DNA of 64,000 bases from Endocalyx cinctus (Eukaryota; Ascomycota; Sordariomycetes; Amphisphaeriales; Apiosporaceae). A model generated the notes under the pieces. The model had not been told where the DNA came from. It did not search any database and was given only the letters and a program-made list of their open reading frames with translations. This document shows, one piece after another, positions 24,230 to 36,180 of this stretch; position 1 is the first letter of the stretch, and every line of letters starts with the position of its first letter. The position numbers and the translations under genes were made by a program. The stretch covers positions 7,499,899 through 7,563,898 of the forward strand of contig BCKC01000001.1 of the NCBI GenBank assembly GCA_001600455.1. Reading direction: 5' to 3'.

Positions 24230-24585
24230 TAAGTACGCGGCATGTCATACGCGTCTAGCTCGTACCAGAAACCATCAATTTGGAGCCAGGTATCGGTTAT
24301 CTGCATCCAGCCCCAAACCACATATTCATGTCGAAAATCGTAAGAAGCACTTAACGAATCCGCATTCTCGGTCTTTACGACGACTCCGGCTAAAACTCTG
24401 CAGCGGTGACCCTTGCTGTCGTCTCGGGCGAGTCTGGTGCGCATTGGCGATGTGGTTTCGTAGAAGAGGTCGCGTCTCGGCAGAGTGAACCGCCAGAGAT
24501 AGCAGCGTTCATCATCCTTTCGATAGGTCGAAGATGAAGTCCTAGCTGGTAGGAGCCTCGGAAAGTATATTGCTAGTGGTGTTTC
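24230..24585 (-). pseudogene. Orphan coding fragment or exon, unknown protein
   Basis: One frame is open for about 118 codons and ends with TAA near 24230. Distinctive text includes CYLWRFTLPRRDLFYETTS, CRVLAGVVVKTENADS, and the aromatic-rich stretch DFRHEYVVWGWMQITDTW followed by LQIDGFWYELDAYDMP. No plausible start ATG precedes the coding-like text (the first Met is at 24444), and a 12-base C run lies just upstream. It may be the last exon of a gene whose 5' part is lost, or part of the same decayed locus. No family recognised. Confidence 0.4.
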
Positions 24586-24627
24586 TACGACGGATTTTTA
24601 ATTCGGCCAATTCCCACTAGCCCTCGG

Positions 24628-24641
24628 CCCCCCCCCCCCCG
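24628..24641 (+). repeat. Poly-C tract
   Basis: A run of about a dozen C residues lies just upstream, in the minus-strand sense, of the orphan coding fragment. The length may be affected by sequencing. Confidence 0.7.
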
Positions 24642-27600
24642 GGTTTGGCTTCGTATCTATAGACGTTCTTCGAGAGCCCGTGCCGGCAAAGCTCGGGCGC
24701 GGCTAGTTCGGGGGTAAGTTTCGATGCGATATTTGGTCGTCCTAGGAGCAAGGTGCAATAAAGTGATAAAAGGCTTCTTTGTCTTATATAGAATTCTCCA
24801 GGTAGTGTACTGGGGATACTATCGAGAGAACTAATACTTTCATAATATTCCTGGAATTGATTGGAGACTTATTAGTCGGTTTGAGTTTCGAGACAGTAAT
24901 CTACCAAATGAGCCATAACTCGAGGTGTCGGGCAGGGGAATCGCGAAAAGATAAGATGGTTGATGAAGAATGCTACCCGGTTCGTATCCTCGGAAACGTG
25001 TATAGTGTTATCGAATTTCGAAGAGGTGATTCGTATTTTTCCCGTATCGCAAAAATCGTGTGTCAGCAGCATTTTGAGCTTTCCGGTTGTAGTTCAGGAT
25101 ATGATAATGACGAGCTTCGAGTTCTTAGAACAATCCATCACATCCTTTTCAGTGGCAGACTAGCCCGACATGGACAGAGTGAGTCTTCGTGTAGTTGAAG
25201 ACTTTTACGTCTCCTAGAACTAATTAATACGCAGCGGCGGGACCCTTCTCCACTTCTCGACGTTGCTTAACGGTGTGGTATTAAAGCTGGCGGCAGAGTT
25301 TTTCCCAAGTGTTGAAGTGTTCATTAGATAGATCAGAACGTAAAGACGGTATCGACCTTACGCACTTGCTATATATTGTACCTGAGATAAACCTGCAGCG
25401 ACCGAGCTGGTATGGAGGCTGCCTTATTCGGGGTAAGAAGCTATGATTCTAGGTGGCAACCACGATAGGCCGGTCTGATAAAAATTAATTAGCCTGGGCC
25501 TTTTTGTGTGGCATGGTTTCCATTGTGTAACTTTTGGTTTTTCGAATGCTGTTCTTTAATCTTGTGTGATGGAAGCACCAGAAAGGCCAACTATAATCGG
25601 TCATGTTGGCGATTTTCATAGTCTCATTTGCGACGAGGCTAATGCCTATGGTTGAAATTACGATAAAGGTGTGTAGACTAGGTGTGATTACTCCATATCA
25701 TAGGATATAGGTTTTGTGGATAGAGTTGGGGCACCTGGCTTCTTTCTCACGTCAATTTCTCTATTCTGCCTTGAAGAAGTAATTAGAGTATTAGGGAATC
25801 GACTTACTTTTAATGAAGCCCTCATGCTAAAGCTCCTTAGTTTGATGGATTGATGATATGCCAGAGCCCATGTTCAGAGAAAAGTGACTGTCGTAATGCT
25901 ATTAGTAAAGAAGATAAATGAAGCGACTCTGACTCTGACATTGCTATTACGTACCTAGTCCAACCTTTCGCCAAAGCTCATCACTTTTAGAGCGCTGTTC
26001 TAGCCGCGAATATCGTTTTCTCAAAATAAAAACAAGCAGCTGCTTGACCTATTGTAATTTAAATAATCAGCTAGTCTGAATCTTCTTGAAAATAACCTGT
26101 GTCAAAGTCAGGCAAGCTTTGAACTTATTACCATTCTTCACGATTCCAATACTTGATGAAGAAGTAGATATGAGTGGTGACACTCTGGTTCACTTGAAAC
26201 TTTCTGGTATAAAACTTGGATTAATATATGGTTCTTTTCTGAATTGTCAGCCCTCTAGCGAATTAAGTTCATCTTCAAGGTTAGTGTTCATGTTGAAGCG
26301 AAACAAGAAAGAAGTGAAAAATGAATAATTACGGTGTAATTACTTGAAAAGTCTATTTGTAATTGACGATGAAGAAGAGGTAAGAATAATAGAACAGTAC
26401 CTTGTCAGAGTGCTAGAAAGTATATTTAAATCCTAGGCTATAGTCCATGTATGTGGAAACTGTGGAATCCAGTAGTTATCTAATTTTGAATGAGAAATGA
26501 TATAATTATGATAGAACATCAAAATCTTGATGATTTAACTGAGGTGTAGAAAACAAAATTCGGAGATCTTGATGAGGCATGGGGCATTCTACTTTGTTCT
26601 CATTCTAAAGTGAAAATATGTGGTGTTATAAGATGTTCTGGTTCTCGAAGAAATAAATAGGGTTGTGTAGGATATATATGTGATCTTGTGGAGGAGATGG
26701 GTTATTCTGGAGTGTAAGATGAAGCAGAGGAAAAGATTTGAATAAGATGTGTATTTATTAGAGTCTTCTATTCTTCTTGATAATGGGGGGAATACACTGT
26801 TTATATAGTAAAAATTTTGACTAACTTACCTTTGTTAATAGGTTATGTCCCTTCCTCATACTTCCCTCCTCTTATGACCAATAACCCTAAGAAGTCTGGG
26901 TAAACATGATATTGTGGAAAGAACAACAAATCTCTGAGTGATACAATAATTATCTGGAAGGAATAGCAATGGGATGATAGTGTAATAACAGTGTAATAGC
27001 CAAATTAATGAAATAATAGAAGGAAGGGCTATGGAAATAGGAATATAAGTGGTAAAGTAAGGATATGTCTTGGAAAGTATTCTCTTTGTTCTTATTTCAG
27101 AGGAGTATCTGGGAGGTAGGTTACTTCTTAATTCAGAAATAGACAGATGTTAGAGCAAACAAGGAAAGAAAGTGAAGGGCATATGACCTCATTGTTGAGG
27201 CACATGTCTTCAAAAGTGTTGTCCCAAGCCGCTTTGCGGCTGGTATAGTCTGCTAGATCAGGAATATGAGGGGCAAGTACTGCGGTATCCCCAGCAGAAA
27301 CTACTAAATGAATGCATCGTCTGTGGAAACAACTATAATTCTAATATACTCTCTGAAGTAATTACTCACTTTTTCTATCATGGGAGACTGAAGTTGCTTC
27401 TTATTCTGCTTATTGGTATGACAAGAATCATCACAGCTTTGGTTCAATAGAAGGTGCAAAATAGCTTAGTATTCAATTTAAATCTATTTATCTAATAACA
27501 TGTGTGAGCATTACTTCCTATTATCAAGTAAGTTATCTATTTACATGCAGGAAAGTGTAGGAATTGTGTTTCTGGGAGCCTATATGCCCGTGTGTGAAGA

Positions 27601-30058
27601 TAGGGGAAGTTTAAGCACTCACGTGATCATAAATGTTAACGTCATTCACGATTCTGAACCCCTTGAACTTACCCAGAAAGCCATATTGGATTGTATTATC
27701 ATACTATATACCATATGAAAGTATCATAATATTCTTCTACTTGATTTAATTCAACATTGATTCGCTTTTTTTTTTTTTTTCACTTTTAATAGATATCCTA
27801 AGGGCTTTTCTTTATTAAAGCTGCCAAACTTAACTCGCAGTTAACTGGGAATAATTGATGACCAACATGAGAATGGTTCATAATTTTTTGTCTTTTTTCG
27901 GGTATTAGATCATTAATATACATAGTATGTATCCAGCAAAAACTTCTAGTCATTGTTATGGAAAACCTCTATTGCCGCATATCAATATCAAACAGTACAT
28001 AAATTTATGTAGGTAAGTAGGTATAGATAATGACACCATATTGTAACTAATTAGGCCAACCCACGAGGAGCACACAATTCAATGGATATGGAATAAAACT
28101 TGTAGATACTCAATGCTACCCAGCAAGCCTGCTTGCCAGCTCATCTGCATGCAACAGCTTGGTTAGAAATAAGCTGACCAACCCTAGCTAACGAAAGGCT
28201 GTAGGAGGATGGCTGCAGAGGAATTCAAGGGTTGAGCTTACACAGTAACACAGTAATTATTTACCTTTCTTTCATACTTAGTAAAGATATTTGTTCAATA
28301 TTTTACAGACAGGATGAGCTGTCTGTGTCCCTGTTTTTATTAGCATATTTTATTTTTTTTCCCACTCAGTCAAAAAGAGGAAGATCTCGAATCATATTGG
28401 TTTGACTATACTTAACCATGCCAAACACTACAGCCTTTTTTTTTTCTTATGACAAACTATGATTTAAAGGTGGTCCTCTTTCTCGGGTTAATTTTCAGAA
28501 GCAGCCGGCAGCCACATGTGTTGGCCTCAGCTGATAATATCTTGCCGAGAGTTTGTATTTGGCCATCTCGATTTGCACTTTCGGAATTATTGTGCACTTC
28601 GACAGAAGTTTCTCAGGTTTTCCCTCTCCTCCAAGTATATCCTGCCATCTTGGGGGCCTCAGAAGTGATGTGCTTACTCATCTTTATCCAAAAAGAAACA
28701 GAATTGATCGATAAAAATGCACTTTTAGGGGCTCTCACTTCTGCGCGATTTCAATACGAGCAGGGTTTTGGTACCCTAACACTCGCCTGAATTAGTACAC
28801 AAGACAAGAATAACGGCGCGTAGTTGTCATCCCCTAGCAAGCCTGTCACCACACATTTACACTCTTCGGAAACCCCAATCCGATCAGAGCATTGGTTAAT
28901 AATATTGCAACACAATTAGGAAAATAATCCACCGCAGTGCCTAAGGGGAACGTGTGGGAGAGATGGCTTACGAAATGGCTGTCGTTGCAATTGTTTTAAG
29001 GCTCTGTTAGCATATCACTCCACCCCCCTGCTTCCCTTCTCCTGCGGCATAATCAAATGGATTGATCAAGAGCACTCAGCTGACACTTCCTTCATTCAGT
29101 TAGTAACCTAATACCTTCTATTTAAAGCAGAGGGCAGATCCCCATTGCCTAATCCGGCTCCGAAGATACGAGACTGCTATAGAAACGACCACCATCAAGG
29201 AAGGAGCAATAGAACCTTCTTTATCTGAATCCTCCCCCCAATCCCGCCTTTTCACCGAGTTATTCCATCATCAAGACAACACGGGGTTTTTGAGCCTCTT
29301 CTCAGCCAATACAATCAGTTGGATCCACGTATCTATATCATAGCAGATGTGACGGACTTGCAGAATATTCCTCGGGACACAACAGAATTTCTGTACCCCT
29401 GTCAAGACTCCGACTTTCATGGTTGCTAAGAGAGAAAAGAAAGAAAAGAAAAAATGCTTAGACTGGGGCTCTTCTTGACCAGACGAGCTAACATCAGCGT
29501 GCTTCAAGAATGATAACGTGGCCGTATAGCCTCAGTGCCTAGACGTTTGATGGAGGTCAGCAGAATACAAGTAAATGAGGATTTTGTAGCTCTTTGTGGC
29601 ATACCCATCCAGATTTTAGTACGAAGCTGAAGCCATGAAAAAGTCGATGGGGAGAAATTTGGAGATTTCTTATATGACCCCTGTGTCATTACACAAATGC
29701 ACTTGATCCTTCAGAAACTTCACGTCTCTAACGGGATGCCATGTTACATTCCGTGTGAAAGGCAGCGACTAAGTGCTTGGGCTAGTTGGGGGCTGCAAGC
29801 TCACGTCTATTTGCCTTGGAGATATTCAAATATTTATTGGCCTTGTTTTGTCGTTTTTGAATCTTTGCGAACCCTATTTTAGAAATACTAATCATACATC
29901 ATACGTATAAATATAGTTTAGCATTTCTCTCATCGCTATCTAGGCTATTACACGTGGAAGGAGCCAGGCTGTGATAAGTATTCGGTATTATCTTTAAGGT
30001 GTGGTAGATCTATTTTCCTCTCTTTATTTTCTCTTCGGACCTTTTATATTCTAACTTC
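24642..30058. other. Gene-poor AT-rich tract, possibly containing a degenerate retroelement
   Basis: About 5.4 kb without a supportable gene. The frame at 24857-25198 (+) and a 113-codon frame at 28449-28790 (+) have no recognisable motif. From about 25700 to 28000 GC content falls clearly below that of the gene blocks. Read on the minus strand, 27150-26450 holds a TATA-like ATATAAACAG followed by AATAAATACACATC, a layout that can occur in LTR retroelements. I could not find paired LTRs, a primer-binding site or pol text, so this remains a suspicion. The last kilobase presumably includes the promoter of the CorA-like gene. Confidence 0.4.
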
Positions 30059-31914
30059 ATGGCCGCAGTCTACATCATGTCGAATTTATCCTCTATCCAT
30101 GACCGCCAGATAATGCACGCACAAGGAATCAACAATCCTATTAACGATCCCGAAATGGGCTCAGACCCCTTCTCGCAGAGTGGCGATGAAGCCATCTTCA
30201 TACAAGTCATAGATGCACCATTCGATGGAGCGGCGCCGCAAGTTCTTGCGAAGTTCCGCCCGAGCAAAACTATATATCACGAAATGCAAAGCCTTCCACC
30301 ACATAGCAATGGCACGGCAAGGATCTTGGACATCACTATCCACTCTGACTTTCTCATCACTGGTCTTAGAGATACCAAGGGCCCGGAAGGCACACGCGCA
30401 GCCAGGGAAGGCTTGATACAGTTCCTTCAAGAGACATATATGCACAAATTTGACCCACGACGCACTTTTCGATGGCTCAGGGATCCGCTTCTCGTCAACG
30501 ATATTGGTAGTATATCATCTCAATGGTCTCAGCATTTAGGTAGTAACAAGACACATTTATATCGTCTTGTCAATCGTTCGAGCTTGCAGCAGGATCCGTT
30601 GGATTTTGACCTCCACCCAAGAGATTCATACTTGACTTGTGCACAAGATACAAATGACCGATTGATAGGTGAGTGTGTATTTTCTAATAATGTTTATCTT
30701 CCATTGCTAACAAGCCTAAAGTCATCATAGTGAACGATGTCTGGTCAAGACAAAGATTTCGCGTCAACACCGCTATCGAAGGCGATCTATTCGAAAATCC
30801 ACGCAGCATTTCCAATATAATGGATGGTACCAGTTGGACCGCTTTCTCCGGGGGGTCTCTCCAGACTTTTGCCCAACTTTTGATTCTAGACTTCTTTGTC
30901 GCGTCCATTTATCTACAGCCTGTGGATTACTACGAAAAGCTCATCTACCCACAAGTCTTCAAGGAGAAAGAAGTGCTACACATTTCACTCACTAAGAACC
31001 CGCACCTTCAAGTTCCGTTAGGCCTCTTCGAACCGCGTCTGTCTGCCAAGAGCAAGGAGGCCTTCAAAGAAATCGAGGACGCCGAAGGCATACTCCGAAG
31101 CGTCAACAACTTGGTAGACTCCATCCGGTATATAATCCGAACCCTCAAGTCAAACGGCAACCCAGCCCGGCAGCCGCCTGCCCGCGAAGAATATGATAGA
31201 CGTATGCAGGTTCTGGAAAACTTGTGCTCGGAGCGCCACAGTAACGCTAAAAACGCGTTAGAAGCTCTCAACCGTCAGCTGGACTACCTCTCGAAGAGGC
31301 ACGCTATTCGAGAAGCCAAGCAGATCAAGATTCTTACAATATTGGCCTCGTTATATTTACCTTTGTCGCTCGCAGCCTCGTTACTAGGCATGCAGTCCCC
31401 ATTCAAAGACATAGCTCACGACAAGACGCTGAATGACAACCCGAATCGGCTGGTCGGTACGAATTTGCTGTTCGACTTCTTTGGTGTATTTATTATACTA
31501 GGCACTGGTACAATATTTATCGTATACACCATCAGATTCGGTCTCTATATCCACACCAAAGGAATTGGTATACTACCAAAGCAATTCAATGGTCCCTTTT
31601 CTATAGTCGACTATGGGAAGCGCTGGCGATTTGATGGAACAGGTGGCAGCGGTTTGAAATTCCTCAAAGCCTGTATTACATATTTCGTCAGCGGCGGACT
31701 TGGTGTCACGCTCCTTGTCATATTCCTTGAGGGCATGCTGAAGGACGCCCAAAGTGCATGGGACACTGCCCAGTGGCTATTCATATCGTATATTGCGGCT
31801 AGTGCTGTTCTCGCTGTATCCTATGTCAGCTTATACAGCTGGCTGTACCACAATGAGCTTGGGGTAGGATGGCATGAGGTCGTTCGGCATTCTGTGGTCA
31901 AATCCGGAAATTAG
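30059..31914 (+). CDS. CorA-like membrane protein, fungal type
   Basis: Exons are 30059-30668 and 30722-31914, joined across a very short 53-base intron (GTGAGT, TGCTAAC branch, TAAAG acceptor), giving 600 residues. The long soluble N-terminal part has no catalytic motif I recognise. It is followed by a helical, charged region (EEYDRRMQVLENLCSERH to SKRHAIREAKQ) and then about four hydrophobic segments near residues 406-428, 452-475, 519-541 and 554-579. The first, ILTILASLYLPLSLAASLLGM, matches the pore-helix pattern of CorA Mg2+ channels, but the GMN signature is GMQ here, and two extra membrane segments follow. Fungal genomes hold many such CorA-like proteins of unknown function; magnesium transport should not be assumed. 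An alternative start is the ATG at 30077. Confidence 0.8.
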
Positions 31915-32950
31915 ACCAAACCATATCTCCATGCATCATTTTTTTTTTCCGTAACAACCAATTGATCTAGAAATAGGTTTGGAAACAAGACAAGGAAGGT
32001 TCCTGGAAGAAGCCAAGAAGGGTGTTTATTTCTTCTCTAAGTATTTAAGGATCTCTAGTGGTGGAATATCTTTTCTTGCGGATCTAAGCAGGTATGGTAT
32101 TTATTGAGGCTCTTTTAGGCGCGCAAGGAAAATTGAATGATCTTCAGTGTACTGTCATCCATCTCGTCATCGTCTCAGCTACCACGAGGCAAGGTAGTCA
32201 GTCATCTCTGTCAGCATTCCCCTAGTCAATTTTCTCTACGCGAGATACGTAGGGACTGATGTTCTTGGGATAATTCCCCATTTCGGTCTTGGCTTTGGTT
32301 CATGATTGGTCCGCGTAGTGGTATCCCCCTTTAGTTCGCCGTTTTCGTTTTCATAGGGTTAGCGTCAGAAATGCCGAGAGTTATCAAACGCTTCAATTAT
32401 ATTAACTGAACCCTGCGATATCATGTTAACTACCGTATTCCTTAGCAGTCATGTCGACTTCGAGATGTTCTAGTATACGAGAATTATCTTGGTTCACGTC
32501 GATGTTCCAAATTACTTACGAATCAGTGGGACTAGATCGGATGGTTTTTCTCTATCATAGTGTGTAATGTTCGTTACGATTCTACACCTAACCTTTTCTA
32601 GATTCGTCCTTAACCTCCTTTTCTAGTCGTGGGTTCGTAATAGTATGGTAATAATGGAGAAATACCTCCTCTCGAAAAAAAGTCTCTAGAAGATGTAGAT
32701 AATGACGAAAATTCTATAAGAATGCGAATGATTCCCCTCCTCGAAACATCATGTCTTTCCATCATCACACATCCACGGTCCAGCACCAAGTTCACATTCA
32801 TTTCTTGTAGCACTTTTTACCTTCGTTTCTCCTTCAACACATTCTTTTTTTTAAAGCACTTGACGGCTTGAAGTCTGTCGATTTATACCAACTTTTTTCC
32901 AAACAAATACTTTCCTTTGATCCAGTGGTATATCTACCCCTCTTTCCAAA
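31915..32950. other. Intergenic region and promoter of the AA9 gene
   Basis: AT-rich to balanced DNA without a gene. The region just before 32951 is pyrimidine-rich and probably contains the transcription start of the LPMO gene. Confidence 0.5.
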
Positions 32951-33982
32951 ATGAAGAATACTATTTTCTCCGCCGCCCTCTTCGGCTTGGCTTCCGTCGC
33001 CAGCGCGCACTACACCTTCGACCAGCTAGTCGTCAACGACGTCGAGGAAGGCACCTCCAACACCTACATCCGCAAGCATACGCGCGGCTACATGCCCACG
33101 AAAGGTACCGAGATTCTCGAGGATGACTTCCGCTGCAACCAGGCGGCCGTGGCGGCCCCGTCCGTCTTCCCCGTCGTGGCCGGCGACCGAGTCGCTCTGA
33201 AGCAGGCGTACGGCGGCACGGGGATGGAGCACCCCGGTCCCACCCAGGTGTACATGAGTCTCGCGACCGGCGGTAACGTGACGGATTACGACGGCGACGG
33301 CGAGTGGTTCAAGGCGCACCAGTCCCTCCTCTGCACGGCCGGCGCCGCCGACACGCTGCAAAACACCGCCTGGTGCATGTGGGGCGAGGATCGGATCGAG
33401 TTCTCCATCCCGGACGACATCCCCGACGGCGAGTACCTGGTGCGGGCCGAGCACATCGCCCTGCACGGCGCCCACGTGGGCGAGGCCGAGTTCTACTACG
33501 CCTGCGCTCAGGTCAGCGTGTCCGGCAACAGCGCGACGGCGATCCCGAGCCCGACCGCGCTCATTCCGGGCGTGTACGCGACCGACGACCCGGAGATCAA
33601 CTTCAGCATCTGGGGCACGTCGACCAGCTACGATTACTTCCCCGGTATCGACGTCGCGCCCGGCGGCACCATCCGCGGCAGCGCGGACGGTTCGAGCGGC
33701 GACGTGACGGAAACCGTTGACGAAAGCAGCACCTCGGGCTCGAGCTCGAACTCGTCTTCATCTCAGTCTTCCTCTTCTTCTTCGGCTGCTCCTTCCGCTA
33801 CTGTTCAAGCTGTCGAGAGTGTGCCGGCGGCTGCCGCGACTTCTTCTGCCGTTGCTGCTGTGCCCTCAGCCGCTGCTCCTTCCGGTGCTTTCCCTTCGGG
33901 TACTTTCCCTTCAGGTTCCGCCCCCTCGGCCCCTGCTGCTTCGGGCACCGCCCCCAGCTTCCCGGGTTGCAATAAGGTTTGA
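32951..33982 (+). CDS. Lytic polysaccharide monooxygenase, family AA9 (formerly GH61)
   Basis: Secreted copper enzyme that oxidatively cleaves cellulose or related glucans. Intronless, 343 residues. A 19-residue signal peptide ends ...SVASA, so the mature chain begins with His20, the first ligand of the histidine brace. The second copper His is His94 in MEHPGPTQVYMS, an AA9 hallmark; RAEHIALHGA carries the conserved second-sphere His. The axial Tyr is Tyr182 in EAEFYYACAQV. The usual Gln two residues before that Tyr is Glu180 here, a substitution at a residue known to tune oxygen chemistry. After the catalytic domain comes a long Ser/Ala/Pro-rich tail (about residues 255-340) ending PSFPGCNKV, with no cellulose-binding module and no hydrophobic GPI tail. 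Family assignment is firm; regioselectivity is not determinable. Confidence 0.93.
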   Translation: MKNTIFSAALFGLASVASAHYTFDQLVVNDVEEGTSNTYIRKHTRGYMPTKGTEILEDDFRCNQAAVAAPSVFPVVAGDRVALKQAYGGTGMEHPGPTQVYMSLATGGNVTDYDGDGEWFKAHQSLLCTAGAADTLQNTAWCMWGEDRIEFSIPDDIPDGEYLVRAEHIALHGAHVGEAEFYYACAQVSVSGNSATAIPSPTALIPGVYATDDPEINFSIWGTSTSYDYFPGIDVAPGGTIRGSADGSSGDVTETVDESSTSGSSSNSSSSQSSSSSSAAPSATVQAVESVPAAAATSSAVAAVPSAAAPSGAFPSGTFPSGSAPSAPAASGTAPSFPGCNKV

Positions 33983-35000
33983 AGCCCTCTCCCCTCTAGA
34001 TACGTGTGACCGATATGCTAATTTGACGTTATAGCATGCTAGGCGTTCTCGGGGCCGACGAAATGCTCGTCGGGCTCAGGCTTAAGTAAAGCCTAACGAG
34101 TACAATTTTCGGGCAAAGATGGAAATACCCATCGTGTCTATTTTGAAGCGAAATATGAGGATCTTTATGGGGATTCCGTTTCCTTTCTCTAACTTGGAGG
34201 GAGGATGACGTGAATGATTTGATCGAGTTGAACTTGTGGCTGGGCTGGATATGTCAATAAGCGACTTCTTAGACGCTTCATATTACTTCACTTCTTTATT
34301 TGTGTATATTTAAAACTCTACTTAGATGTTAGCCATCATGGCATGTTGGTGTAGATAAACCTAACAAAATAACAACGTTTTATTTAAATTTTCTCTTTAG
34401 AGAACGCTCGTGATAAATATAGTTGTTTGATCTTACTAAATTTCAGTACAATATATCTATTTTTGGTTTACACTACATACATACCTAATCTACTAAGAAA
34501 TAGGTAGAAATACGATTACGCCGAAGTATCTCACTTCCTAATTGTTACTGGTGATTCTGGAAATAATGATGGTGAAGAGTTTCCCCGCAATGTATTCCCG
34601 AAAATGGTGGTAAGACGCCCCAATCTTTTGCACTCATCCCAACCGTCTAGGTACCCCAAGAAGTGCGGTAATACATAAACTGCATTTACAGTGGTTCCGA
34701 CATGCCGAGGTATTCTAATATTAATCGCCATGTAGGCACATCTACTGTACTGTACCTAGGCAGTTAAAAAATGCCGAAATACCCAAGACAAGGTCCGATT
34801 TACCTGGCAATATTTGGGATTAACCGTGTAACGCCTAATAAAACCACTCATTTCTTATGAAGTCGAACGTCAAACTGGTCTCTTTCCCCAATACTTGAGA
34901 GAAAGCAGAAAGTCAATTTGAAAAATAAAAAGAAAGAAAAAAAAAGTTCGACTAAGGAATCCATAAAATAGCTAATCGCGAGGGGGGAAAAAAAATAAAA
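33983..35000. other. Intergenic region
   Basis: AT-rich spacer of about 1 kb. A small inverted repeat at about 34044-34090 (CGACGAAATGCTCGTCGGGCT) just after the AA9 gene may fold in the transcript. A 66-codon minus-strand frame at 34731-34531 has no supporting signal. Confidence 0.5.
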
Positions 35001-36180
35001 ATGGTACCTACAGTGACAACAAAACTCACCCAACAATTGGGAATAAAACATCCCGTCCTCCTAGCCGGAATGGGCATGACCTCGACGCCGCCCCTCGCGG
35101 CCGCGGTATCCAACGCCGGCGGCCTGGGCGTCATCGGCGGCGTCGGGTACACGAACGCGCAGCTGAAGGACATGATCGCGGACCTCAAGTCGCAGCTGCG
35201 GGACCCGTCCTTGCCCTTCGGCGTCGACCTGCTGCTGCCGCAGGTGGGCGGGTCCGCGCGCAAGACCAACAAGGACTACACCAAAGGCGCGCTCGACGAC
35301 CTCGTCGACACCATCATCGCCGGCGGCGCCAAGCTGTTCGTCTCGGCCGTCGGGGTCGCGCCCAAGCGGGTCGTCGACAAGCTGCACGCGCACGGCATCC
35401 TGTACATGAACATGGTCGGGCACCCGAAGCACGTGCGCAAAGCCTGCGCCGTCGGCGCCGACCTCATCTGCGCCCAGGGCGGCGAAGCCGGCGGGCACAC
35501 GGGGGACGTGCCCTTTAGCGTGCTGATCCCGGCCTGCGCCGACGTTTGCCGGGAGTACAAGTCGCCGCTGACGGGCGGGCCGGTCGGGCTCGTGGCCGCG
35601 GGCGGCGTCGCCGACGGTCGCAGCCTCGCGGCGGCGCTGATGCTGGGCGCCGAGGCCGTCTGGGTGGGGACCCGGTTCGTCGCCGCGAAGGAGTCGGGCG
35701 CGTCCGAGTCGGCCAAGAAGGCCGTCGTCGACGCCGGGTTCGACTCGGTCGTCAAGTCGGTCGTCTGGACCGGGCGACCCTTGCGCGCGCACGCGACCCC
35801 GTACGTGCGCGACTGGGAGGAGAATAGGCAGGCCGAGATTCGCGAGCTCACGAGTAAAGGCATCTTGCCGATCGATCACGAGCTGGATCGGCTGGACGCC
35901 GAGGGGAAGCTGACGGATGAGATTATGGACCAGGCTGAGTTGAGGTAGGTCTCCTTTTTTTTTTTTTTTTTGATCGCTTTGTTTTTCTTACAACTTTTTT
36001 TTTAAACTAACCCACTAATTCTTTTTGGTTCGGCTGAAAACTAGGCCGATGGGTGTGGTTGCGGCCCTGGTCAACAAGCCTAACCAGACAGCTCAGGAGA
36101 TCGTGGAGGAGATCGTGACGGAGGCGGCCGCAGTCTTGAGTTCGGCCAGTCAGTTTGTTTCGCCAAAGGCGCGCATATAA
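35001..36180 (+). CDS. Nitronate monooxygenase (2-nitropropane dioxygenase family)
   Basis: FMN enzyme with a TIM barrel that oxidises alkyl nitronates, probably detoxifying compounds such as propionate 3-nitronate. Exons are 35001-35944 and 36045-36180, joined by a 100-base intron (GTAGGT, ACTAG) that restores an Arg codon; the product is 359 residues. Family text: PVLLAGMGMTSTPPLAAAVSNAGGLGVIG at the N-terminus, PFGVDLLLPQ, ICAQGGEAGGHTGD, then the phosphate-binding VAAGGVADGR and AVWVGTRFVA. The second exon adds the conserved C-terminal tail (MGVVAALVNKPNQTAQEI). The ATG follows an A-rich leader. It lies in the same direction as the AA9 gene but with its own 1-kb upstream spacer. No clustering with nitro-compound genes is seen. 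Confidence 0.9.

Noticed and set aside
27215..27245. Small palindrome AGCCGCTTTGCGGCT
   Set aside because: It is an isolated hairpin with no terminal repeats or target-site duplication; not enough to call a mobile element.
35061..35879. 272-codon minus frame opposite the nitronate monooxygenase
   Set aside because: Shadow of a GC-rich exon.
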